Below are positions 1-7,842 of a stretch of DNA of 7,842 bases, piece by piece (positions within the stretch are counted from its first letter, which is position 1; each line of letters opens with the position of its first letter). Source of the stretch: Granulosicoccaceae bacterium (lineage in GTDB: Bacteria; Pseudomonadota; Gammaproteobacteria; Granulosicoccales; Granulosicoccaceae). Below the pieces are notes generated by a model that searched no databases, was not told the DNA's origin, and saw nothing but the letters and a program-made list of their open reading frames with translations. The stretch is from assembly GCA_023301405.1 (NCBI GenBank), contig JALZUX010000412.1, positions 1-7,842 on the forward strand. The letters run 5' to 3'. Both the position numbers and the translations under genes were made by a program.

Positions 1-951
1 AAGGTTATCCACCTGAATGCAGCAGCCCCGACTGCGCATGGATTCAGCAATGATTTTTGACCGAGGCATTTCAGGAAGCAACCGCTGCATTGCATCAATA
101 ACTTGATCAATGTAGGCGCCGTCATTGGATATTAAAATGGCTTGTGCCTGCTCATCGTGCTCAGCTTGCGAGAACAAATCAGCGGCAATCCATTCAGGGT
201 CGGTTAGTCCATCGCACACCACACATATTTCAGAGGGACCTGCGATCATATCAATACCCACTTTACCAAAGACAGCACGCTTGGCCGTGGCAACATAAAT
301 GTTGCCAGGCCCAACTATTTTATCAACAGCGGGGATCAAGTCTGTGCCGTAAGCCAACGCAGCTATCGCCTGTGCACCGCCAATCGTAAACAAGCGATCG
401 ACACCAGCGACGTGTGCCGCAGCAAGCACTAACTCATTAAGTACTCCGTCTGGCGCTGGCACCACCATAATCAATTCACCAACACCGGCCACTTTCGCGG
501 GTATTGCGTTCATTAGTACCGAGGACGGATAAGCCGCTTTGCCGCCCGGGACATAAAGCCCAACCCGATCAAGTGGCGTCACCTTCTGCCCTAACTGCGT
601 ACCGTCTGATTCTTCATAACGCCATGAGTCAGCAGTTTGCCGCTGATGAAATTCCCGTATGCGGTGTGCAGCGGCTTCAAGTGCCTGAGCAGTCTCCGAA
701 GGCAAACCAATAAATGCCTGTTGCAGCTGATCGGGCTTAAGCTCGAGGTCGTGGGCATTAGCAACTTCGCGTTGATCCAGCCGATTTGTCAGAGCTATCA
801 CGGCATCATCACCTTGATTTCTAACATCTCGGATGATGTCTGCCACCACACCCGCTACAGCATCATCTGATACTGATTCCCACGCTAACAGCACTTCCAA
901 GCGCACATCGAAGTCTGCATCATTAATGCACAGGCGATTGGTGAAACTCAC
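1..951 (-). CDS. hisD: Histidinol dehydrogenase, 3'-truncated by the window edge
   Basis: Oxidises L-histidinol to L-histidine in two NAD-dependent steps, the end of histidine synthesis, in the cytoplasm. The first 317 of about 430 residues are present without interruption. Family landmarks are visible: [20 protein letters not shown] (about 133-152), [11 protein letters not shown] (214-224), IDMIAGPSE (233-241) and SQAEHD (261-266). In the last, Gln262 and His265 match the zinc ligands Gln259 and His262 of the E. coli enzyme. The catalytic Glu-His pair and remaining zinc ligands lie beyond the window. The start is GTG (951-949), overlapping the stop of the upstream DAHP synthase gene as GTGA; no in-frame ATG lies nearby, and the N-terminus has the usual family length. 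The overlap implies translational coupling. Identity is secure; only the exact start is inferred. Confidence 0.95.
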   Translation of the reverse strand, partial: MSFTNRLCINDADFDVRLEVLLAWESVSDDAVAGVVADIIRDVRNQGDDAVIALTNRLDQREVANAHDLELKPDQLQQAFIGLPSETAQALEAAAHRIREFHQRQTADSWRYEESDGTQLGQKVTPLDRVGLYVPGGKAAYPSSVLMNAIPAKVAGVGELIMVVPAPDGVLNELVLAAAHVAGVDRLFTIGGAQAIAALAYGTDLIPAVDKIVGPGNIYVATAKRAVFGKVGIDMIAGPSEICVVCDGLTDPEWIAADLFSQAEHDEQAQAILISNDGAYIDQVIDAMQRLLPEMPRSKIIAESMRSRGCCIQVDNL

Positions 952-2030
952 GAAGACTGACCCGCATTACGCCGACTAGCTACTGCGGCGCTCAACTCTT
1001 GAAGCATTTCCACTGTCGATTCCCAACCGATACAAGGATCAGTAATACTCTGACCGCGCACTAATTCCCGATCAGGCTTTTGATCCTGCCGCCCTTCCAC
1101 AAGATTGCTTTCGATCATCACCCCCATTATACGGTGGTCGCCGTCACTCAACTGACTGCACACATCACGGCACACATAACGCTGACGTTCATATTTCTTG
1201 CGGCTGTTTGCATGACTGAAGTCGATCATCACATTGCAACGAACACCACTTTTTTCCATCAGGGCACACGCATCATCAACACTGGCAGCATCGTAGTTTG
1301 TATGCGGGCCACCACGTAAAATCAAGTGGCAGTCATTGTTACCAGAGGTCGAAAATATCGCCGAACCACCCTCTTTGGTGACCGACAGAAAATGATGCGG
1401 TCGCGATGAAGAATTAATGGCATCAACAGCAATTTGCACGCTTCCGCCCGTGCCATTTTTAAAACCTACCGGCGCTGAGATTCCTGATGCCAATTCACGA
1501 TGCCCCTGGCTCTCTGTAGTTCGAGCACCAATGGCCCCCCAGCCGACCAGATCAGCGATATATTGCGGGCTAATTAAATCAAGATATTCCGTACCAGCTG
1601 GCACCCCCAGCGCATTGATGTCACGCAATAAAGTACGAGCTACTTTCAAGCCGCGATTAATGGCGAAACTATCGTCTAGGTCAGGATCATTAATCAACCC
1701 CTTCCAGCCAACCGTTGTCCGTGGCTTTTCAAAATAAACCCGCATCACTATTAACAAATTTTCGGCCAATGCGGGGTCGAGATCTGCCAGCCTTTTCGCG
1801 TACTCAATACCGGCGTCTGGATCATGAATTGAACACGGCCCCACCACTACCACCAGACGATGATCTACTCCATCAAGTATGTGTCGAATCCCCATTCGAG
1901 CGTCAAAAACAGTTTTTGAAATTTCAGCGCTGGCCGGTACTTCTTCCATTAATTTTGCTGGTGACAGCAGCTCTTTAATTTCCCGAATACGTAAATCGTC
2001 GGTAGTAATCTCAGCCGATTGATCATTCAT
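948..2030 (-). CDS. aroG: 3-deoxy-7-phosphoheptulonate (DAHP) synthase, class I, AroG-like
   Basis: Condenses phosphoenolpyruvate and erythrose 4-phosphate to DAHP, the committed step of aromatic amino acid synthesis, in the cytoplasm. At 360 residues it matches the E. coli isozymes (about 350) and aligns closely with AroG throughout. Motifs include [12 protein letters not shown] (11-22), GPCSIHDP (64-71), [20 protein letters not shown] (97-116), GARTTESQ (168-175) and DFSHANS (270-276). Metal ligands are present: Cys66, His273, Glu307 and Asp331 (E. coli Cys61, His268, Glu302, Asp326). Lys102 matches Lys97. Ser216 in FLSVTK matches AroG and yeast Aro3 (phenylalanine-inhibited), where AroF and Aro4 have glycine. 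Phenylalanine sensitivity is therefore inferred, so the symbol could be argued. The ATG overlaps the hisG stop (ATGA) and the TGA overlaps the hisD start (GTGA): an aromatic-pathway gene inside a his cluster. Confidence 0.95.
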   Translation of the reverse strand: MNDQSAEITTDDLRIREIKELLSPAKLMEEVPASAEISKTVFDARMGIRHILDGVDHRLVVVVGPCSIHDPDAGIEYAKRLADLDPALAENLLIVMRVYFEKPRTTVGWKGLINDPDLDDSFAINRGLKVARTLLRDINALGVPAGTEYLDLISPQYIADLVGWGAIGARTTESQGHRELASGISAPVGFKNGTGGSVQIAVDAINSSSRPHHFLSVTKEGGSAIFSTSGNNDCHLILRGGPHTNYDAASVDDACALMEKSGVRCNVMIDFSHANSRKKYERQRYVCRDVCSQLSDGDHRIMGVMIESNLVEGRQDQKPDRELVRGQSITDPCIGWESTVEMLQELSAAVASRRNAGQSS

Positions 2031-2671
2031 AAGTTATTTTCTACCAGAGCTTTTTTCATGCTCGCTATAAGTGCGTGAATTTTTTCGTGTTTCATTTTCA
2101 TCGATGCCTTATTTACTACAAGTCTGGCACTGACATCACCTATTTCATCTAGAACGACAAGCCCATTGGCTCGCAGGGTTGAACCGGTTTCCATGATATC
2201 AACAATGAGGTCCGCCATACCCACAAGCGGCGCCAACTCCATTGAACCATACAGCTTTATAATTTCTACCTGCTGCCCGCGACGTGCAAAATAATCAGCG
2301 GTTACCAGGGGATACTTTGTGGCCACCCGCAAACGCGTCTTAGCGCTGGCATCGACCTCAGGCCTTCCAGCCAGCACCAACTTACAGCGCCCAATACCCA
2401 GATCAAGCGGCTCGTACAAACCATCACCCGAATGTTCCAGCAAGACATCTTTACCAGTAACCCCCAAATCAGCACCGCCATACTCTACGTAAGCGGGCAC
2501 ATCTGATGCCCGCACCAGCAGCAAAGAGGTGCCTGTTACGTTGGTGTCTACCCGAAGTTTTCGGGTACTACTGGCGTCCTCTGCAGGCTCAATCCCGGCT
2601 GCCGACAGCAACGGCAATGTGTCGGTTAGTATCCGACCCTTAGTCAGCGCAATGGCCAGACTATCATTCAC
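2027..2671 (-). CDS. hisG: ATP phosphoribosyltransferase, short form (catalytic subunit)
   Basis: Joins ATP and PRPP to give phosphoribosyl-ATP, the first and feedback-controlled step of histidine synthesis. At 214 residues this is the short HisG form, which lacks the C-terminal regulatory ACT-like domain of the roughly 300-residue E. coli type. In known cases short HisG needs the HisRS-like partner HisZ for activity and inhibition; hisZ is not in this window. Visible motifs are ALTKGR near the N-terminus (8-13), [12 protein letters not shown] (64-75), LYGSMELAP (140-148) and the PRPP-binding loop [13 protein letters not shown] (158-170). The start is GTG (2671-2669) with a good Shine-Dalgarno, AAGGG, seven bases upstream on the minus strand. 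Its TGA overlaps the ATG of the DAHP synthase gene. It lies 59 bp downstream of murA, a pairing common in gammaproteobacteria. Confidence 0.96.
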   Translation of the reverse strand: MNDSLAIALTKGRILTDTLPLLSAAGIEPAEDASSTRKLRVDTNVTGTSLLLVRASDVPAYVEYGGADLGVTGKDVLLEHSGDGLYEPLDLGIGRCKLVLAGRPEVDASAKTRLRVATKYPLVTADYFARRGQQVEIIKLYGSMELAPLVGMADLIVDIMETGSTLRANGLVVLDEIGDVSARLVVNKASMKMKHEKIHALIASMKKALVENNL

Positions 2672-2694
2672 AATGAAACCCTTAATTCTTAATG

Positions 2695-2718
2695 AAAAAG
2701 CGCTATGAAAAGCCGCTT
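2695..2718 (-). terminator. Weak hairpin with T-run between murA and hisG
   Basis: On the minus strand AAGCG (2718-2714) can pair with CGCTT (2702-2698) across an 11-base loop, and the 3' arm runs into TTTTT (2699-2695). A competing small hairpin, CCG-CAAG-CGG, sits just upstream and shares bases with the first arm. The stem is only five pairs, so it may act as a leaky terminator or attenuator setting his expression relative to murA, or may do nothing. The hisG ribosome-binding site follows directly. Confidence 0.25.
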
Positions 2719-2730
2719 GCGGTCAAACAG

Positions 2731-4653
<1,923 letters not shown>

Positions 4654-5250
4654 ATGAAATTAATACGCGCCCTCGTGGCGACCACCGCACTGATTACCGC
4701 TTTTTTACCTATGTCCTTGCTGGCACATCCAGCCCAAGACCTCGTAGAGCAAATGACCGAGACGTTTATCAACGCGCTGGAAAACCCTGAGGCAAAATCT
4801 GACAAAGCTTTTATTCGTAATGTGGTCGACCAAAAAGTACTGCCGCACATTGACTTTGATTCGATGACAAAGCTCACCGTCGGCAAGGCCTGGAAAACAG
4901 CAACCAAAGACCAGCGAACAAATCTGGTGACTGAGTTCCGTGACTTTCTACTGAACACTTATACCAAAGCATTGGACGAATATTCCGGCCAGACAATGGA
5001 ATTCCTGCCCTACACAGAGGGCAAACGCAACGATCGCGCTGAAGTCAAAACTCTGTTCAATGATCAGGCGGCCAGCTCTTACATTCCAGTTGATTACAAA
5101 TTACACAACAAAGAAGGACCATGGATGATTTACGACATCAGAGTTGAACAGGTCAGCCTGGTGCTGGGCTACAGATCCGAATTCGCAAGCCAAATCCAAA
5201 AAGGCGGCGTTGATGGTTTAATCAAAGCGCTCAAACAAAAAAACAAATAA
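4654..5250 (+). CDS. mlaC: Periplasmic phospholipid-binding protein MlaC
   Basis: Soluble periplasmic carrier of the Mla system, which shuttles phospholipid between the outer-membrane MlaA-porin complex and the inner-membrane MlaFEDB transporter to keep the outer leaflet free of phospholipid. The 198-residue product (E. coli, 211) opens with a Sec signal peptide: MKLIR, a hydrophobic run to about residue 23, and likely cleavage after Ala24 (LLA-HP). The mature part has the family pattern: VLPHIDFDSMTKLTVGKAW, a helical segment QRTNLVTEFRDFLLNTY, then the NTF2-like sheet with PVDYKLH and GPWMIYDIRVEQVSLV, and a C-terminal helix near GGVDGLIKAL. A clear Shine-Dalgarno, AAAGGA (4641-4646), precedes the ATG by seven bases. 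mlaC usually sits between mlaD and mlaB; here it stands alone before mlaA, and mlaFED are not present. Confidence 0.93.
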   Translation: MKLIRALVATTALITAFLPMSLLAHPAQDLVEQMTETFINALENPEAKSDKAFIRNVVDQKVLPHIDFDSMTKLTVGKAWKTATKDQRTNLVTEFRDFLLNTYTKALDEYSGQTMEFLPYTEGKRNDRAEVKTLFNDQAASSYIPVDYKLHNKEGPWMIYDIRVEQVSLVLGYRSEFASQIQKGGVDGLIKALKQKNK

Positions 5251-5269
5251 CTGCCGAGTAATATTATTC

Positions 5270-5297
5270 TCAGACAGTCACAGAGGTGACTGTCTGA
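5270..5297 (+). terminator. Perfect 11-bp hairpin after mlaC
   Basis: TCAGACAGTCA (5270-5280) and TGACTGTCTGA (5287-5297) form an uninterrupted 11-pair stem with a six-base loop, starting 20 bp after the mlaC stop. No T-run follows on the plus strand, so it is not a classical intrinsic terminator. It may stabilise the mlaC mRNA 3' end, weaken read-through into mlaA, or be a protein-binding palindrome. The inverted repeat itself is certain; its role is not. Confidence 0.45.
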
Positions 5298-5399
5298 AAC
5301 ACCACCTAGTTCCATCGCAATAGGCTCACTCGATAGCCATCATCTCCCCCTTAACCTCAAGCATCACGCTAAAAAAACAAATTAGGCTAGCAATGTATT

Positions 5400-5430
5400 G
5401 GTCACCTAAATGTAACCTACTTGGGTGATC
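5400..5430 (+). promoter_or_regulatory. Imperfect inverted repeat upstream of mlaA
   Basis: GGTCACCTAA (5400-5409) and TTGGGTGATC (5421-5430) can pair over ten positions in RNA, two of them G-U, around an 11-base loop, ending 51 bp before the mlaA start. As DNA the arms match at eight of ten positions. It sits where a promoter operator or 5'-UTR structure of mlaA would be expected. I could not identify clear -35/-10 boxes nearby, and no visible Shine-Dalgarno precedes mlaA. Confidence 0.25.
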
Positions 5431-5481
5431 GCATGATCTAAACTGCGTGCTGGTGAGCCCACCCTTCCCATTACGCAGCCA

Positions 5482-6330
5482 ATGAATAGATTATTTTTAA
5501 CCAACAGCACCACCCGCTATCTGGTGAAAATATTACTGGCGTGTTGCTGCGCCGGGTTACTTACAGCCTGCGCCACAAACAAACCAGCCCCCACCGAAAT
5601 AAAAGATCCATTCGAAAAGGTTAATCGCGCTGTCTACAACTTCAACAGTACTATTGACCGTGTCGCTCTGAAGCCAGCCGCCACTGGCTACAAAAAGGTC
5701 GTCCCTGTCTTTGTTCGCCGCGGCGTCAGTAATTTTTTCGGCAACCTGGCTGATATTCCAACTGCTGCAAATTCACTCTTGCAAGGCAAGTTTGAACAGA
5801 GCTTTTTTGATACCACAAGGGTCGCAGTCAACACGGTCCTTGGAGTTGGCGGCCTATTTGATGTTGCAACAAGTATGGATCTTGAGCGGCACAGCGAAAA
5901 CTTCGGCCAAACTCTAGGCGTATGGGGGCTCCCGGAAGGCCCTTATATCGTACTGCCATTTTTTGGCTCACAAACCTTACGAGGCACGATTGGCTTATTC
6001 GGTGACAGCCGAATAGAACCTCTCAATTCGAAACGCGTGCCCACCTCATGGCGAGGTAAGCTAATCACACTTAACGTTATCAATGCCAGAACAAACGCAC
6101 TGGCAGCATCATCAATATTAGATTCTGCAAGCCTTGACCCGTATGTATTTGTGCGCGACGGCTATCTCGCATGGAGCCGCAAGCAAGTTCATGACGGGAC
6201 TGTCAAAACACGGGCCCCCAACGATAGGGCAGTGAATTCCGGCGATGAACTTGATGAACTTGATGAACTCGATGAACTTGATGAACTTGATGAACTTGAT
6301 GAACTTGATTTATTGGACGGTCTCGACTAA
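5482..6330 (+). CDS. mlaA: Outer-membrane lipoprotein MlaA (VacJ family)
   Basis: Outer-membrane component of the Mla system: with a trimeric porin it removes misplaced phospholipid from the outer leaflet and hands it to MlaC. The 282-residue product begins with a lipoprotein signal ending in the lipobox LTAC, so Cys30 is the likely lipidated residue; Cys21-23 sit just before it. Residues 31-32 are Ala-Thr, not Asp, consistent with sorting to the outer membrane. The VacJ domain fills about 42-235: DPFEKVNRAVYNFN, GVSNFFGNLADIP, NTVLGVGGLFDVA, ENFGQTLGVWGLPEGPYIVL, PFFGSQTLRGTIG and SLDPYVFVRDGYL. The tail (255-275) is seven Asp-Glu-Leu repeats, giving a strongly acidic C-terminus longer than in E. 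coli. No clear Shine-Dalgarno precedes the ATG, but it gives a proper signal peptide. It lies 231 bp after mlaC, separated by hairpins, so it may have its own promoter. Confidence 0.94.
   Translation: MNRLFLTNSTTRYLVKILLACCCAGLLTACATNKPAPTEIKDPFEKVNRAVYNFNSTIDRVALKPAATGYKKVVPVFVRRGVSNFFGNLADIPTAANSLLQGKFEQSFFDTTRVAVNTVLGVGGLFDVATSMDLERHSENFGQTLGVWGLPEGPYIVLPFFGSQTLRGTIGLFGDSRIEPLNSKRVPTSWRGKLITLNVINARTNALAASSILDSASLDPYVFVRDGYLAWSRKQVHDGTVKTRAPNDRAVNSGDELDELDELDELDELDELDELDLLDGLD
6244..6306 (+). repeat. Seven tandem 9-bp repeats in the 3' end of mlaA
   Basis: The unit GATGAACTT occurs seven times head to tail without gaps; only the third copy differs, by one base (GATGAACTC). In the mlaA frame each copy encodes Asp-Glu-Leu. 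Because the unit is a multiple of three, gain or loss of copies by slippage would change tail length without breaking the frame. The near-identity of the copies points to recent expansion. Confidence 0.95.
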
Positions 6331-6398
6331 CGCCCTGCAGGAAAATCACCTAATCACCCCCACCAGACGATTTAAACTTAACTCGACGATCTCGACTA
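6316..6398 (+). repeat. Direct repeat of the mlaA terminal codons beyond the stop
   Basis: GACGGTCTCGACTA (6316-6329), the last codons of mlaA, recurs as GACGATCTCGACTA (6385-6398), 13 of 14 bases identical and 69 bp apart. The second copy is in the same reading frame and also ends in a stop (TAG, 6397-6399), reading Leu-Asp-Asp-Leu-Asp-stop against Leu-Asp-Gly-Leu-Asp-stop. GATTTA precedes each copy (6307 and 6369). This looks like a decayed duplication, or a former longer 3' end, of mlaA. Confidence 0.55.
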
Positions 6399-6410
6399 GC
6401 TGGCCAGACT

Positions 6411-7481
6411 TTGAAATACGATACCCCCATACTGGAAAGACCCCCATCAGCGCGCCCATCCAGCGCCGGCAAGCAGCTATCGGGCACTCTTGAGGCCGAC
6501 CATGACCGCCTAACTTGCGAGACCATCACTAGAATGGGCCAACAGGTAATCGATACCGAAGCGCAAGCTGTTCTAGCCCTGCGTGACCGCATTGACGATC
6601 AATTTGTTGAAGCCTGCCAAATGCTGCTTAAGTGCGAGGGTCGCATTGTTGTGTGCGGTGTCGGCAAGTCCGGACATATCGCTAATAAAATAGCAGCCAC
6701 ACTCGCGAGCACCGGCTCACCGGCGTTCTTTGTTCATCCCTCTGAGGCAAGCCACGGCGACTTCGGCATGATCAAACGTGAAGACATCGTCATAGCCATT
6801 TCCTATAGTGGCGAGTCAGAAGAGCTAAAACTACTACTGCCATTACTTAAGAGAAGTGGCAATCAAATAATCGCTCTCACCGGCAAACCAGCGTCATCAC
6901 TGGCTTGCGCAGCGAAGGTGACACTTGATATTTCAGTCACAGCAGAAGCGTGTCCACTGGGCTTAGCGCCTACTTCCAGCACCACCGCCACACTGGCGAT
7001 GGGTGACGCACTAGCCGTTGCCGTGTTAAATCAACGTGGCTTTAGTGCAGCAGATTTTGCCCTTACTCATCCCGGGGGAGCCCTTGGAAAGAGATTATTA
7101 TTACAGGTCCGCGACATCATGGTCAGTGGTCATGCCACCCCAACCGTTAATGCCGACATCTCATTGAAAGATGCCCTCTATGAAATGAGCGCCGGGCAGC
7201 TTGGCCTTGTCATCATCACAGACAATGACAACAGACTTGCTGGTGTCTTCTCTGACGGCGACTTACGCCGCGCACTTGACCTTGAAATCAACATTAATTT
7301 AACTCTTATCTCAGAAATAATGACACCCGTAGGCCATAGCATCAGAGATACGCAGTTGGCAGTAGAAGCGCTAGAAAAAATGGAGCATCACAAAATATAC
7401 GCACTGCCAGTGATCGACGAAAACGATACAATTTGCGGAGCCCTAAACATGCACTCGCTGTTAAAAGCAGGCGTTGTCTAG
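6411..7481 (+). CDS. kdsD: Arabinose-5-phosphate isomerase (KdsD/KpsF family)
   Basis: Interconverts ribulose 5-phosphate and arabinose 5-phosphate, the entry to Kdo synthesis for LPS, in the cytoplasm. It has an N-terminal SIS sugar-isomerase domain (about 65-210) and two CBS domains (about 235-290 and 300-354). Motifs include VCGVGKSGHIANK, FFVHPSEASHGD, ISYSGESEELK, ACPLGLAPTSSTTAT and FALTHPGGALGKRLL. The active-site residues Lys86, Glu138, Glu179 and His220 match E. coli KdsD Lys59, Glu111, Glu152 and His193. At 356 residues it is about 27 longer than E. coli KdsD at the N-terminus. The start is uncertain: TTG at 6411 has no clear Shine-Dalgarno, and the only in-frame ATG nearby (6534, codon 42) would lose the first residues of the conserved N-terminal helix. 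No other usual start codon lies in between. It follows mlaA by 80 bp; kdsC does not follow. Confidence 0.93.
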   Translation: MKYDTPILERPPSARPSSAGKQLSGTLEADHDRLTCETITRMGQQVIDTEAQAVLALRDRIDDQFVEACQMLLKCEGRIVVCGVGKSGHIANKIAATLASTGSPAFFVHPSEASHGDFGMIKREDIVIAISYSGESEELKLLLPLLKRSGNQIIALTGKPASSLACAAKVTLDISVTAEACPLGLAPTSSTTATLAMGDALAVAVLNQRGFSAADFALTHPGGALGKRLLLQVRDIMVSGHATPTVNADISLKDALYEMSAGQLGLVIITDNDNRLAGVFSDGDLRRALDLEININLTLISEIMTPVGHSIRDTQLAVEALEKMEHHKIYALPVIDENDTICGALNMHSLLKAGVV

Positions 7482-7540
7482 CCAGCATAACTTACAGAGC
7501 GACCATGTGAATCAGCACAAAATGTCTTGTCTGTATAGGC

Positions 7541-7568
7541 TCCGAACGTGCATTCGGACTTTCGTTTT
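7541..7568 (+). terminator. Probable intrinsic terminator of kdsD
   Basis: TCCGAA (7541-7546) pairs perfectly with TTCGGA (7553-7558) around the six-base loop CGTGCA, followed by CTTTCGTTTT. It starts 60 bp after the kdsD stop. The stem is short and the T-run is interrupted, so termination may be partial. Its position suggests the plus-strand block ends with kdsD. Confidence 0.45.
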
Positions 7569-7598
7569 AAAAATAACAGCGGCCTACTCACCATCCAG

Positions 7599-7730
7599 AT
7601 GAGATTTTTCTTACTCAGCTTAATCTTCACATCTCAGCTCCTCGCTACACCATTGCTCACAGACAGGCAAGGTGGCTGTCCAAGAATGAATGATCTACTG
7701 CGGAAGCGCTATTTTGGCCAGCTTATCTGA
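7599..7730 (+). CDS. Doubtful 43-residue ORF with signal-peptide-like start
   Basis: The frame begins MRFFLLSLIFTSQLLATP: one Arg, a hydrophobic stretch of about 14 residues and a possible cleavage site after Ala16. It ends in a short charged tail containing RMNDLLRKRYFG. I recognise no family. No Shine-Dalgarno is evident, and the frame follows a likely terminator. It could be a tiny secreted or membrane peptide, the broken 5' end of a gene for an exported protein, or chance. Confidence 0.12.
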   Translation: MRFFLLSLIFTSQLLATPLLTDRQGGCPRMNDLLRKRYFGQLI

Positions 7731-7842
7731 TCAATCTCGTTAAAGAGAACAACTATTGGCCTTAATCGATCAGAATAATCTGACTCAAAAATCGCATCGG
7801 AGCTCAAGACCCTCCTTCCCGGACAGGCTCCTAGCTAAAACC

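Larger units (their letters stand above)
7482..7842. other. 361 bp region after kdsD without a recognised gene
   Basis: Apart from a terminator-like hairpin (7541-7568) and one doubtful small reading frame (7599-7730), no gene, tRNA or known RNA is recognised. Other inverted repeats are TCTGATC (7726-7732) with GATCAGA (7768-7774), and TCAGA/TCTGA (7770-7783). The second shares bases with the first, so the two foldings exclude each other. GGAGC (7799-7803) pairs with GCTCC (7827-7831). The start of kdsC, the usual next gene, is not visible in any frame. The next gene's upstream region probably begins here. Confidence 0.5.

Noticed and set aside
1080..1978. Several plus-strand open frames of 79-106 codons opposite the DAHP synthase gene
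   Set aside because: They lie antisense to a clearly conserved gene and show no family features; they are shadows.
5427..5438. GATCGCATGATC upstream of mlaA as a regulator site
   Set aside because: Two GATC tetramers four bases apart are common by chance and nothing else supports a site.
6245..6493. 82-codon frame reading Met-Asn-Leu repeats
   Set aside because: It is the shifted-frame reading of the mlaA tandem repeats and overlaps both mlaA and kdsD.

Overview
The window carries seven protein genes in two divergent blocks and looks like ordinary chromosomal DNA of a Gram-negative gammaproteobacterium. The grounds are an outer-membrane lipid-transport pair (MlaC, MlaA), an LPS-sugar isomerase (KdsD), the murA-hisG-hisD gene order familiar from that class, a short-form HisG, and an AroG-type class I DAHP synthase. 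Base composition looks near 50% G+C by eye. I cannot name a genus.

Minus-strand block (positions 3990 down to 1): murA, hisG, an aroG-like DAHP synthase gene, and hisD, which runs off the left edge after 317 codons. hisG to aroG is joined by an ATGA overlap and aroG to hisD by a GTGA overlap, so the three are almost certainly one translationally coupled transcript. murA sits 59 bp upstream of hisG with a weak hairpin plus T-run between them. The first enzyme of the shikimate pathway placed between the first and last enzymes of histidine synthesis is the most unusual thing here.

Centre (3991-4653): a 663 bp gap between divergent murA and mlaC. It should hold both promoters. It has no convincing gene, only a near-palindrome and short repeats.

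Plus-strand block (4654 to 7481): mlaC (periplasmic phospholipid carrier), a strong hairpin, a 231 bp spacer with a second hairpin, mlaA (outer-membrane lipoprotein partner), then kdsD (arabinose-5-phosphate isomerase for Kdo synthesis). MlaC and MlaA are the soluble and outer-membrane parts of the Mla lipid-asymmetry system. The inner-membrane ABC transporter genes (mlaFEDB), which normally flank mlaC and murA, are absent. mlaA ends in seven tandem 9-bp repeats coding an acidic Asp-Glu-Leu tail, and a diverged copy of its terminal codons lies just after the stop.

Right end (7482-7842): a terminator-like hairpin after kdsD, then about 270 bp with no recognisable gene. kdsC and the lpt genes that often follow kdsD are not seen. 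I found no mobile element, CRISPR array, RNA gene or defence-like system. The genes are well-known families; the novelty lies in their arrangement.
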